Shown one piece after another: positions 45,312-54,492 of a stretch of 64,000 nt of DNA (position 1 is its first letter; every line of letters starts with the position of its first letter). Location of the stretch: the NCBI GenBank assembly GCA_946415645.1, contig CAMKTJ010000010.1, positions 1 to 64,000 of the forward strand, in the 5' to 3' direction. This stretch comes from an uncultured Prevotellaceae bacterium. GTDB taxonomy: Bacteria; Bacteroidota; Bacteroidia; Bacteroidales; Bacteroidaceae. The notes under the pieces are model-generated. The model saw only the letters and a list, made by a program, of their open reading frames with translations. It was not told where the DNA came from and did no database searches. Position numbers and translations under genes: made by a program.

Positions 45312-45637
45312 AATGTCTATCTCTTTGTTTTTATTTTTATTAGGGGCAAGGAGCAGGGGGCAGGGGGCAAGGGGCAAGAAGTTGCTATGACTTCAAATAT
45401 CCCTTTTAGTGATGAGTAGGGAGACATGTGTAAAACAATCCTCTTGCCCCTAACCACTTGCCCCTTGCTCCATAAATAATACATATCAACTGCAAATATA
45501 GCAAAAAGCGGTTTATATATATTAATGTAGACAGATAAATTTAGAATAATTTTACATTCTTTTAGTAATCTTGCATACTAAACCAATCACAGATATCGTT
45601 TTTAAGTTATAAGTTTCACAATAAAAAGGTAAAAACG
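45312..45637. repeat. GGGGCAAGGAGC repeat blocks in a gene-free gap
   Basis: Blocks at 45342-45379 (GGGGCAAGGAGCAGGGGGC-type) and in the opposite sense at 45440-45472 (CTTGCCCCTAACCACTTGCC). The phrase GGGGCAAGTGGTTAGGGGC is shared with 3013-3034. The rest of the gap has no gene. Confidence 0.75.
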
Positions 45638-46486
45638 ATGAAGAAGCTGATTGTATCCGTTTTGTTTGTGCTTGGAATTGTTTCCTGTTCCAACAGTATT
45701 CCTGAACCTGAGACACCCGAGGTGGTAATGAATACAGATAGAATACTGTCTTTGGATGGGCCATATCTTTCCAGTGCTTTTGAATATGACAACCAGGGGA
45801 GGGTTGTCAAATTTACGAGTCAAGATTCTAATATGGATTACTTCACTGAGTATAAATACGACAAGGAACACATCTATGTTTCATATCAACAGTACAGATG
45901 GTCTAATGGTGAATACGATCTAAAAAGCCAATACACTTTCTCTCGCGAAGACACCCTTTTCCTTGTTAACGGTAGGGTTGACAGTTGTGCAGGTGCTCGT
46001 CAGGATGGTAACCGATTCTTCTTTAAATATCGTTATAACGAGCGTGGCGAGATGATATTTTTTAGGAACGAGAATGTAAGTAAGAAACATCTAAGGAATC
46101 CGTGGTATGAGGAGGAGATTACGTATGAATGGAAGGATGGCAACATCATTAAAGTGACCTTTTACAGCCCTAATAGATATAACACGACAAACTATAATAC
46201 CTACGGGTATTCCTCGCTTACAGGCAATTTTGCTTTTATAGAGCCGAGGAGTTATCTGGCAGAACATGATGCTCTGATTGCGAACGGTTACTATGGTGTT
46301 GCCTGCAGGAATCTGGTAGAAAGCGTTGAATACAGTGATGGATATAGTTATCCTCTTCGGTTCGCATACGAACTGGATGAACATAAAAGGGTACGGACAA
46401 TAACTGAAACACACCCCCTTGGCGAAGGTCATGTTCGTTATTATGAATATAATATCAAATGGGATAATACGGCTAAGTTACCATAA
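45638..46486 (+). CDS. hypothetical lipoprotein with YD-like repeats (DUF4595-like)
   Basis: Lipoprotein signal (MKKLIVSVLFVLGIVSC, lipidated Cys17) followed by Pro/Glu spacer and beta-hairpin repeats of the form (F/Y).YD..GRVV.. and YKYD, YRYNERGEMIFF, YEWKDGNIIKVTFY, YELDEHKRVRTIT. This is the style of Bacteroidales DUF4595-like surface lipoproteins of unknown function. Codon use is AT-richer than the flanking CAZyme genes. No partner gene. Confidence 0.7.
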   Translation: MKKLIVSVLFVLGIVSCSNSIPEPETPEVVMNTDRILSLDGPYLSSAFEYDNQGRVVKFTSQDSNMDYFTEYKYDKEHIYVSYQQYRWSNGEYDLKSQYTFSREDTLFLVNGRVDSCAGARQDGNRFFFKYRYNERGEMIFFRNENVSKKHLRNPWYEEEITYEWKDGNIIKVTFYSPNRYNTTNYNTYGYSSLTGNFAFIEPRSYLAEHDALIANGYYGVACRNLVESVEYSDGYSYPLRFAYELDEHKRVRTITETHPLGEGHVRYYEYNIKWDNTAKLP

Positions 46487-46525
46487 TTATTCCCATAGAA
46501 ATGTTGCCTTTTAGAAGTAAAAGAC

Positions 46526-46533
46526 TATATTTG
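46526..46533 (+). promoter_or_regulatory. -7 box of the GH27 gene
   Basis: TATATTTG followed by CACC, with TTGCC 19 bases upstream. Confidence 0.7.
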
Positions 46534-46578
46534 CACCGTTAAACGCATTATTTTATCCTTTGAAACCATAAATTAACA

Positions 46579-48894
46579 ATGAAACACGTGTTTTTAATGG
46601 CTCTGTCTGTCCTGATGGGACTGCATTCAAGCGCACAGAATGTAACCGTCAGCAAGGCTAGGTTCCAGCAAGGCGACGATATCAATTGGGCAAAGCCCGA
46701 GATGGATGATGCCTCTTGGAGCGAGATAGATATTACCAAGTACTGGGACAAGCAGGGCTTCCCTCAGAACAACAAGGCATACGGCTGGTATCGTATCCAT
46801 GTGAATATCCCCAAGAGTGTGCTCCAGGGTTCCGACCAGCAGAATGCTCTTATCCTGAACATGCCCAAGGCGGATGATGTGGATGAGTGCTATCTGAACG
46901 GCAAACTGATAGGTTCTACGGGTCGTATGCCTACCAATGCTGCTGGCTATTTCCCAGCTAATAATGTGGTTCGCAACTATGTGGTTAACATCAAGGAGGA
47001 CGGTCTCCGTCTGGATGCAGAGAACGTGATTGCCGTGCGTGTCTATAACCGTGGCGGTTCAGGTGGTCTGTACAACAACCCGCTGACCATTACCTGCCCC
47101 AAGGCTGAGGAAGGTCTCTCCATGAGCCTTTCGGACACCAATGTGGGGCAGTACCATTATGATATAGACGTCAACAACGCTTACGCGACGGCTACCAACG
47201 GAACGCTGGATGTCATCATCACAGACCGTGAGACGGGCGCTAAGGTGAAATCCCTTTCCAAGAAGCTTTCCCTGAAGCGTAACAAGCCCGTGCGTGTGAC
47301 AGTGCCTTACAGTATGGATAAGATGTACCAGCTGACGGCTACCTATACTGATGCCAAGACAGGCAAAGTGCTCACCCAAAGCAAGCAGTTGAAGTACGTC
47401 CTGACGCCTGCTGCTCCTGCTACTCCTCGTTTCAATGGCGCTCCCGTTTGGGGCGTGCGTCCTGGCTCACCCGTCATCTACCGCTTCCCCGTATCGGGCG
47501 AGAAGCCTATGAAGTTTACCTGTAACGATTTGCCCGAGGGTCTGCAGTTGACAGAAGACGGTGTGCTGAGTGGAAAGATTGACAAGCCTTGCATCCTGAC
47601 TTTCACCGTTACGGCTGAGAACGCCAAGGGACAGGCCTCACAGGACTTCACACTGAGGGTGGGCGATAACATGATTGGTCAGACACCTCCTATGGGTTGG
47701 AACTCATGGAACTGCTGGGGACTGACCGTAACGCAGGATAAGGTGATCTCCTCTGCACAGGCGCTCATCGACAAGGGTCTGGCCGACTATGGCTACAGCT
47801 ATATCAATATAGATGACGGATGGGAAGCTCCTGCCCGCAATGCCGACGGTACACTGGATGCCAACCAGAAGTTCCCCAACATGAAGGGACTGGTGGACTG
47901 GCTTCACGAGCGTGGCCTTAAGTTCGGTATCTACAGCTCGCCTGGAGCAACCACTTGTGGCGGCTATCTGGGCAGTTTTGGTCACGAGAAGGAGGATGCC
48001 GAGGTCTGGAATCGTTGGGGTGTGGATTACCTGAAATACGACTGGTGCAGCTACGAGAATGTGCGTGTCCAGGAGCATGACTATGGTTTTGCCAGCTGTG
48101 TGCGTCCCCATCTGGTAATGCAGAAGTACTTGCGCCAGCAGCCCCGTGATATCTTCTATAGCCTTGGCCCCTTGGGTGGAACGCAGGTGTATCTATGGGG
48201 CGTGTATTGCGACGGCAACAGCTGGCGTACGGCTGGGGACATCAACGACACGTGGAAGTCAATCTCTAATGTAGGTTTCCGTGAGCAGTTAGGCAAGTCG
48301 CAGTATTCCTCTATCGGTCATTGGAACGATCCCGATATGCTGGTAGTGGGCAAGGTCGGTTACGGACTGGGCGAAAACACCAAGGGCCTGCGCGAGACGC
48401 GTCTGACACCCGATGAGCAATATACCCACATCACCCTGTGGACACTTGTTTCCTCTAACTTGCTTATTGGTTGCGACATATCCCAGATGGATGACTTCAC
48501 GCTTGGACTGCTCTGTAACAACGAGGTGAATGCCATCGACCAGGACCTCCTGGGTAAGCAAGCCGACCGCACTCTGAAGGAGGGTGATATAGAGGTGTGG
48601 AGTCGTCCCTTGGCTGACGGTGCCTTTGCCGTAGGTATCTTCAATACTGGCGACACGGACCAGCAGGTAGATATGAAGGAGCTACTAAATTCAATTTTTA
48701 AGGGGCAAGGAGCAAGGGGCAAGGAGCAAGAGGATAGCAGTAATGCTCAACGCCGAAGGGGTCGCGAGCTGGAAGCGAGAACGAAGTGGCAATGTTCAAT
48801 GATCCGCGACCTTTGGCGTCAGAAGAATCTGTCTGAGGATGAACTCAAATGCACTATCCCCCTGCATGGTTGCCGATACCTGAAGGTATGGTAA
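46579..48894 (+). CDS. secreted GH27 alpha-galactosidase with N-terminal beta modules
   Basis: Cleaves terminal alpha-galactose. Signal peptide (1-19); a galactose-binding-like domain (about 20-172); a beta domain (about 180-275); an Ig-like putative module (285-362); then the GH27 barrel (368-655) with MGWNSWNCWG, nucleophile in DYLKYDWC (Asp488) and acid/base in AGDINDTW (Asp554). The C-terminal beta domain is interrupted at residues ~705-740, where KGQGARGKEQEDSS...LEARTKW is encoded by GGGGCAAGGAGCAAG repeat DNA (48703-48810). The frame stays open across the insertion and the domain resumes with MIRDLWRQKNL. Whether the insertion harms folding is unknown. Confidence 0.92.
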   Translation: MKHVFLMALSVLMGLHSSAQNVTVSKARFQQGDDINWAKPEMDDASWSEIDITKYWDKQGFPQNNKAYGWYRIHVNIPKSVLQGSDQQNALILNMPKADDVDECYLNGKLIGSTGRMPTNAAGYFPANNVVRNYVVNIKEDGLRLDAENVIAVRVYNRGGSGGLYNNPLTITCPKAEEGLSMSLSDTNVGQYHYDIDVNNAYATATNGTLDVIITDRETGAKVKSLSKKLSLKRNKPVRVTVPYSMDKMYQLTATYTDAKTGKVLTQSKQLKYVLTPAAPATPRFNGAPVWGVRPGSPVIYRFPVSGEKPMKFTCNDLPEGLQLTEDGVLSGKIDKPCILTFTVTAENAKGQASQDFTLRVGDNMIGQTPPMGWNSWNCWGLTVTQDKVISSAQALIDKGLADYGYSYINIDDGWEAPARNADGTLDANQKFPNMKGLVDWLHERGLKFGIYSSPGATTCGGYLGSFGHEKEDAEVWNRWGVDYLKYDWCSYENVRVQEHDYGFASCVRPHLVMQKYLRQQPRDIFYSLGPLGGTQVYLWGVYCDGNSWRTAGDINDTWKSISNVGFREQLGKSQYSSIGHWNDPDMLVVGKVGYGLGENTKGLRETRLTPDEQYTHITLWTLVSSNLLIGCDISQMDDFTLGLLCNNEVNAIDQDLLGKQADRTLKEGDIEVWSRPLADGAFAVGIFNTGDTDQQVDMKELLNSIFKGQGARGKEQEDSSNAQRRRGRELEARTKWQCSMIRDLWRQKNLSEDELKCTIPLHGCRYLKVW
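48703..48810 (+). repeat. repeat insertion inside the GH27 coding sequence
   Basis: GGGGCAAGGAGCAAGGGGC and AAGGAGCAAGAGGATAG units, then a GC-rich segment (GCGAGCTGGAAGCGAGAAC) and GGCAATGTTCAATG. The first part matches the minus-strand block at 3118-3160, including AGAGGATAG and ATGTTCAATG. Confidence 0.85.
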
Positions 48895-48917
48895 ACTTTA
48901 GGTAGGGGGGAGGCTGT

Positions 48918-49085
48918 TTACCAGGCGGAGTCCCACAGATTGCCACTCTTTATTGTGTTGTTGCCGTAGTCTATTGTCTCTCCTTCGTCCAGACCGCTGG
49001 TTTGGATTTCAGAATAGGCCAGCATGTGCTGACTCTGAATGCGAACGACATTCATCATAGGCTGCAAATATTTTCTTTTAGTCAT
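48918..49085 (-). CDS. 55-residue microprotein, YxxP-x11-MLAxS family (copy 2)
   Basis: Begins MTKRKYLQPMMNVVRIQ, has MLAYSEIQTSG near residue 21, a Gly/Asp-rich middle and ends LWDSAW. It shares spacing and key residues with the 51-residue microprotein at 24978-25133. It starts 20 bases after the stop of the 1709-residue C10 protease gene, on the same strand, so it is almost certainly cotranscribed. Some C10 proteases of Bacteroides are encoded beside small inhibitors, so an inhibitor role is one option. But this protein has no signal peptide, and its paralogue follows a gene with no protease domain. Confidence 0.7.
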   Translation of the reverse strand: MTKRKYLQPMMNVVRIQSQHMLAYSEIQTSGLDEGETIDYGNNTIKSGNLWDSAW

Positions 49086-49105
49086 GATATTGTCCTCCTT
49101 CTGCT

Positions 49106-52100
49106 TTATTTGATGATTATTTTCTTACCATTATTCACATAGACGCCGCTGGCCGTAGGCCTGCTACTGAGTTTGCGGCCATCAAGGGTGTACCAGGTGC
49201 CCCCCGCATTTTGGATTTTGGATTTTGAATTTTGAATATCCTGAATACCGTCGGCATCATCTTCAAACTCCATCCTGAATTCATGTGCCAGGGCTGCATT
49301 GCCTGTCAGCTGGAAGTAGGCACGCATACCCTTCATGTACGAAGGCAGGGAATTAGGATTGTATAGCGTGTTGTTTGCTCCAAGGAAGAGGATGCTCTTC
49401 ACATCGCCTTCTACTACTGTCTTTCCAAATGTGGGGACGAAGTTGACGGCCGTGGTCTCAACAGGCTTTGCCTCTGCAGAGACAAGCACCTCATCAAAGG
49501 TCGGGCTCATGGTATTGGCACTGACCTTGACCAGATAGGGCTTTCCTGCCTCTATCTTCTCCGTCTCATCTGCGAAGGTCAAGGACAGTACGCCTGTGCT
49601 GCTGTCATAGGATGAGCCTGTCAGCTTCTTCACACCTATTATATTATAGGTACTGTACTGGTTGGCAGGGATATCAAAAGGAACGGCAAAGGTGTTGTAG
49701 CTACCCGTTTGCAAGGTACGCCCGGATAGGATAACATTACGTGTCATTCCATTGTTGGCAGAGAGCAGGTCTGTATTATCCTCAGTATCCGCCAGGAAGA
49801 TGGTTGGGTAATTGCTGTACGTTGCATCGATTTTCACAGTGGGTAACGGATTGTCCTGCATAATCAGCGTAGCGCTGGTAGGACTGTTCGTAATGATACT
49901 GCCTACCGTTGTGGTGTATTGGTAGAAGTATTTTCCCTCATCCGGTGCTGCAGAGGTGAGTACCAGATCCACTTCGTCCTCTGAACCGGCATAGAACATG
50001 CTATTGTACTTCAGACCCGAGTTATCCTCGTAAGCTGTGATGCCGCTGAGATCATACTCTATCGGTTCGCCGCTGATGGAAAGGGTGGTTACATTCTCGC
50101 CGGCAGTGATGGTTTGTGCCTCCTTGCCCTGATTGGTTGGCAGGTTCGTAACGGGGAAGTAGTAGCTGTTCCTGATAGTGGGTGTGCCGTCTTCAGTGTT
50201 GTAAGTCACAAATGTATTATCCAACAGTCCGCCGGAGATACTGGTGGGTGCTAAGAGCGAGTTGCTGATAGTTACATGGGAAGGATATTTTGTCCATCCT
50301 ATGAATCCTGCGCATCTGCTGGTACCATTGGTAGTGCTAATGGAGCCGTCAAACAGACAGCCTGTTATAGTGATTTTGCCCGTTTGATTACCAAATTTGA
50401 GTGTAATGCCAAGCAGTCCTCCATGATAGCCATAATCTGGAATACTGCTGCTAATGTTGATGCTACTATGGCAGTTTCTGATGGTAAGATCGCCATAAGC
50501 TTGAGACACAAGACCTGTAGTGTACATGTTGTTAGCGATGATGTTGCCTGCTACATGCAGATTCTGGATTGTTGCATAGGATGTGTACTTGAATGGGGCA
50601 TCATCAGTATAATCAACGTACAATGTGTATCCTTGTCCGTCAAAGGTTCCATTGAAACAATTGATTACGTTCGTTTCACAGCCGACCTTGGTGGTGACAG
50701 GATCCTGAGCCGTACCTATGTCGGCAGTCAGTTTTACAACCGTACCGTCGTAGTTACCATTGAAGTTCTCATCCACAATCCTCATACGTGCGCAGAATCG
50801 TTCCCAGTCATACTTATTATTGATAAGGTAGGCACCGCTTTCGTCAGTGTCAAGTTCGTCAGCTGTCCATGTAGCGGTGTAGTAGCGGTGGCCTGTAGAA
50901 CCCTTAGGTATGGTGACGGACATCTGGGCTCCGTTCAGCCCTGTACCTGTCCATCCGTCGAATATCCAACCCTCGCGTATTGGGTTGTTCAGTGTAATTT
51001 CATCGCTTTCTGTAGTATAAGAGGTGGGGTTGGGCGTTGCCAACGTTCCACCGTCCAGCTTATAGCTGATGCTAAAGGCATAGCTGGCTGTGAGGGTGGC
51101 GTTGCCATCGTTAAACGCAGCGTTCTCCTGGCTGATAGTGAAGCTGTCGCCACTAAGCTGAACTCCGTCCAGACTAAAGGTTACAATGGCCTCGGGGTCG
51201 TTGTATCCCAGCGTTATTGTACCATAATAGAAAACCTCGTTCCTGTATGAGCAGATGTTGCCAGACAGGATGCTGATGCCTGAGCCAAGGTCCAACTGGC
51301 TGGCCTTAATGGCTTCTGCGGGGATAACGTCTTCACCGGTTGTGTTAGCAGGGGTAGTGGTGTAGAAACAGTTTGTGCAGGAGAGGGTACCAAAGTCATT
51401 GTTAGCGTTTTTGATGCCAATAGGATGGAAGTTGCTACCCCCATACGTTCCATTGAACATACAATTGGTCATGCTCAGATTCTTATTGTCACCATAATAG
51501 TATCCTATGAAGCCTCCTGTTTTATAAGCAGAATTCTCTTGAGTGATAGTTCCTCCGTATATAACGTCCTTGATGGTTAATGCCCCTGTAAGGTAGCCTA
51601 CAACACCTGCGCCATATCCGTTTAGGCTGACATTGGTATTCACCACGCAGTTTTCTATCATATTGTCATTACCGGTTACCTCGCCTACCAGACCGGCTGC
51701 ATGGTCTGTACCGCTTGTCACACTTCCTGTAAGGGTCAGATTCTTGATGGTGGCTCCATTGATGGTCCTGAAGGGGGCTAAATATTCTGTGTTATCTGCT
51801 GAAATCGTCACATTCAACTTATGTCCGTTTCCGTCGAATACGCCACTGAAGGTGCCGTCCACCCTTGTACTGGTGGTGATGTCTGCCCCCATCCTAACTA
51901 TTTTGCCGCTATAGGTATCGTTCTTCACCTTTGCACAGAAACTCTCCCAATCACTGATGCTGGCGATGGTTTCAGGAGCGCCTTTCAGGTTGATCCTGTA
52001 ACGATCATCCACGCATACATCATCCATGAGTAAGCGAATCCTGTACGTATAACCAGGTTCGTAAGTATCTCTACTGAAGGATACTTTCATCGAGGCTCCG

Positions 52101-54235
52101 GCAGGCAGGGAGAAGCCTTCGTTCACACTGGTATTAGTATCGTTTATGAACTGAGAAGTCTCTGTATCGTATTTATCCAGGCGTAAGGCCATAGTTCCGT
52201 TAAAATCTTCGTCAGACAGATTCTTGAATTGGATGCTGGCATTCACCTGATCATTATATACGTCTACAGTGCGCACGCCATTATCATCTATCTGTAGGGT
52301 CTGGTCGGCCTGGCCTGTGAACTTGCAGGTTGATATTACTATTGTTCTTCCTTCCAGGCTGGTATCCGTTGTTGCTGTAACGGTGGTTGTGCCAATTACA
52401 TTCTTTCCGGCAGCGTCAGTAGCTGCCCAGATGTGGTAGGTGGCTGCTGCAGTGGGTGTCCACTCAAAGTCAATAGATGCAGGGATACCCGTTGGTGCCG
52501 TCACAGTGTTTACAGTCTTGTATTTCCCCTTGTTGTCTGCATCGGTGCTGACAAAGAAATAGACATAGCCATAGTATTCCTCTCCGTTGTTGATAAATGT
52601 GGTCTTAATGGCTGTAGAGGAATTTACATACACATACTTAGGAACACTGAAGGTGGTATTCTGGAAGTCATGCGCAGGATGTGCTGTCAGTGTAGGTACG
52701 CCGTGGGCATCATAGACAGCTGTGAAATAGTTGATGTCGGGGTCAGTACCAGGTATCCATGTGTCTGTTCCGTGTATTTTGGTTATGGGAATCAGTTTCC
52801 TGGTTTGGTTGGCAAAGTCAGTACATATAGCACTCGTCTTCAGAGTAGGGAAATAGGCGCCGTTATGCAGATTTAGATTAGCGTATAATGTTTTGAAAAG
52901 TTCTATTTTGTCAGCATCATAAACGCCTAATCCGAAATCAAATTGGTTGTCTGCACCAGTGTAATTGTATGCCGCAAACAGGATATCCGTCCCTTCCACA
53001 CGGTAGTCGGCCGTGTATAAGCATTGAGGATCTGTCGGTCCGGGTATGGTGCCCACATGTTGGATGCCGATAATAGCATCTTGCTCCATTGTATAACCAC
53101 CTGAACCGGCAGCGGCACCCGTCTGCCCGGCGTCATCTGGGTTCAGGACGGACAGGGCAAAGTAGTCGTCTGATTTACCGCCCCAGCCCCAGTTGATATG
53201 GAATAATGTGTTGGTTGCATCAAAACCGTCTGTCACAAAGGAGTGTGCGCCAGTCGGCTTGCCACCGGCCAACATCACAGGACGCTCTGCTGCCAGTTCT
53301 CCGTATATAAGGTCAATCCATCCGGCATAAGAATATTCCCCGCGTATTTCTAGGCGTACCGTAGTGTCAAAGCCGAAGTATTTGACCAGGGCATTAGGTA
53401 CGTTACATGTAAACGCGCCGGAATTGTTGTTTGTGTAATTCATCTCTATAGAGACGCCGCAATAGTACATCAGTTCGGCTACGGCATTCTTTTCATCATC
53501 TGTTCTGTTGTCCCCTGTGTTATATGTGTCCTTCAATAAATCCTTGGCTGGGAATGGTGCAGTTGATTCTATTGAAGAGACTTCCATACCCTTGGAGCGC
53601 GTTGTGTACCCAGGGATGTCTGCCTTCAAGGCTGTCGGTCCTTGCTCATGCTGGATGTGGTAGTTAATAACCTGCGCCATCGCCGTTGCAACACAGCCGG
53701 TTACAGAGCGTTTGTCGTTGTCCATGGGGCATAGGTCGTTAAAGGGTGCTCTTTGGTTCCATTGGGTAGTCATTAACGGACTGATGTCTGTCTTGGCAAC
53801 GGCAGCGGCACGTCTTACAACTGCCTTTGGCTGGTAGTCAACAGACTGCAGATGCTTCATCTCGTCTATGTATCCCTGCAGGAAGACGCGCATATTCTCA
53901 GGCATATCCTGTTCGCTGAAGCCATGCTTATCGCTGTAGCCTAACACATCGGCGAAACGTTCGTCGCCACTCACCAGCACAAAGCCGTCTTGGCGGGTAG
54001 TGCTCACTACATATAGGTAGGGCTGTCCCTCGGCATCTGTGGCGTTGAACAGCACATCGGTTGTCAGTTCCGTCTGGCTTGGAGCCTTACGTCTGGTACT
54101 CTTTCTCTCGTATTGTCTCTTCAGGAACTGAGCAGCAATCTGCTTGGCATCTTCCTGAGTCACAGGCTGGGCCCATGTTTTCTGCACCATGATGGTGAGC
54201 AGAAGAGCCAGTAAAAATAGTAGTCTGTTCTTCAT
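49106..54235 (-). CDS. giant secreted C10 (streptopain-like) cysteine protease with GLUG repeats
   Basis: Signal peptide (1-22); inhibitory pro-domain (about 25-140, FVLVSGDERFADVLGYSDKHGF); C10 catalytic domain (about 150-395) with Cys181 in VTGCVATAMAQ, His331 in GAHSFVTDGF and INWGWGG. Then Ig-like beta modules (about 400-745) and two GLUG/beta-helix regions (about 755-985 and 1150-1420), separated by a Listeria-Bacteroides-type repeat (YKLDGGTLATPNPTSYTTESDEITL...GWTGTG). The end is the tail WYTLDGRKL..GVYVNNGKKIIIK. At 1709 residues it is four times a minimal C10 protease. The linker just before the tail (QDIQNSKSKIQNAGG) is encoded by TTTTGGATTTTGAATTTTG repeats. A microprotein gene follows after 20 bases. 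Confidence 0.9.
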   Translation of the reverse strand: MKNRLLFLLALLLTIMVQKTWAQPVTQEDAKQIAAQFLKRQYERKSTRRKAPSQTELTTDVLFNATDAEGQPYLYVVSTTRQDGFVLVSGDERFADVLGYSDKHGFSEQDMPENMRVFLQGYIDEMKHLQSVDYQPKAVVRRAAAVAKTDISPLMTTQWNQRAPFNDLCPMDNDKRSVTGCVATAMAQVINYHIQHEQGPTALKADIPGYTTRSKGMEVSSIESTAPFPAKDLLKDTYNTGDNRTDDEKNAVAELMYYCGVSIEMNYTNNNSGAFTCNVPNALVKYFGFDTTVRLEIRGEYSYAGWIDLIYGELAAERPVMLAGGKPTGAHSFVTDGFDATNTLFHINWGWGGKSDDYFALSVLNPDDAGQTGAAAGSGGYTMEQDAIIGIQHVGTIPGPTDPQCLYTADYRVEGTDILFAAYNYTGADNQFDFGLGVYDADKIELFKTLYANLNLHNGAYFPTLKTSAICTDFANQTRKLIPITKIHGTDTWIPGTDPDINYFTAVYDAHGVPTLTAHPAHDFQNTTFSVPKYVYVNSSTAIKTTFINNGEEYYGYVYFFVSTDADNKGKYKTVNTVTAPTGIPASIDFEWTPTAAATYHIWAATDAAGKNVIGTTTVTATTDTSLEGRTIVISTCKFTGQADQTLQIDDNGVRTVDVYNDQVNASIQFKNLSDEDFNGTMALRLDKYDTETSQFINDTNTSVNEGFSLPAGASMKVSFSRDTYEPGYTYRIRLLMDDVCVDDRYRINLKGAPETIASISDWESFCAKVKNDTYSGKIVRMGADITTSTRVDGTFSGVFDGNGHKLNVTISADNTEYLAPFRTINGATIKNLTLTGSVTSGTDHAAGLVGEVTGNDNMIENCVVNTNVSLNGYGAGVVGYLTGALTIKDVIYGGTITQENSAYKTGGFIGYYYGDNKNLSMTNCMFNGTYGGSNFHPIGIKNANNDFGTLSCTNCFYTTTPANTTGEDVIPAEAIKASQLDLGSGISILSGNICSYRNEVFYYGTITLGYNDPEAIVTFSLDGVQLSGDSFTISQENAAFNDGNATLTASYAFSISYKLDGGTLATPNPTSYTTESDEITLNNPIREGWIFDGWTGTGLNGAQMSVTIPKGSTGHRYYTATWTADELDTDESGAYLINNKYDWERFCARMRIVDENFNGNYDGTVVKLTADIGTAQDPVTTKVGCETNVINCFNGTFDGQGYTLYVDYTDDAPFKYTSYATIQNLHVAGNIIANNMYTTGLVSQAYGDLTIRNCHSSINISSSIPDYGYHGGLLGITLKFGNQTGKITITGCLFDGSISTTNGTSRCAGFIGWTKYPSHVTISNSLLAPTSISGGLLDNTFVTYNTEDGTPTIRNSYYFPVTNLPTNQGKEAQTITAGENVTTLSISGEPIEYDLSGITAYEDNSGLKYNSMFYAGSEDEVDLVLTSAAPDEGKYFYQYTTTVGSIITNSPTSATLIMQDNPLPTVKIDATYSNYPTIFLADTEDNTDLLSANNGMTRNVILSGRTLQTGSYNTFAVPFDIPANQYSTYNIIGVKKLTGSSYDSSTGVLSLTFADETEKIEAGKPYLVKVSANTMSPTFDEVLVSAEAKPVETTAVNFVPTFGKTVVEGDVKSILFLGANNTLYNPNSLPSYMKGMRAYFQLTGNAALAHEFRMEFEDDADGIQDIQNSKSKIQNAGGTWYTLDGRKLSSRPTASGVYVNNGKKIIIK
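49203..49243. repeat. GGATTTTGGATTTTGAATTTTG repeat inside the C10 gene
   Basis: Three near-copies of a 9-10 base unit immediately upstream (in gene sense) of the C-terminal tail; similar to TTCAAGATTCAAAA blocks at 3090-3115 and 44826-44848. Confidence 0.8.
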
Positions 54236-54280
54236 ATGTTTTTTATTTGTTTTTATATTAAGTGTAATCTTTTAATAACG

Positions 54281-54492
54281 TAAACGTAAACGCAAACGCA
54301 AACGTAAAACACTAAGGTCTTGTGTCTAACCCCTAAGGCTGCGATTAAGCGAGAGAAGAGCGATGCTCACATCAGCTTTTCCGAGCGTGAGCAGGCTCGA
54401 ACGAAGTTCAATCTCTAATCCCTAATCTCTAATCCCTAACCTCTAACCGCTAACCCCTAACCTCTAACCTCTAACCTCTAACCTCTAACCTC
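54281..54492. repeat. AACGTAAACGC and CTAATCCC/CTAACCTC tandem repeats
   Basis: 54280-54309: five six-base units AACGTA/AACGCA. 54410-54492: more than ten units of CTAATCC / CTAACCTC. The latter overlap the last codons and stop of the BASS gene (EVRG). A GC-rich block (GAGCGTGAGCAGGCTCGAAC) lies between them. Confidence 0.85.

Noticed and set aside
45312-45377. N-terminal extension of the YbjQ-like protein
   Set aside because: Encoded by CTTGCCCC repeat DNA; the family starts at MILTTTP.
50276-51250. 324-codon plus-strand open frame
   Set aside because: Antisense to the C10 protease gene, whose repeats explain the open frame.
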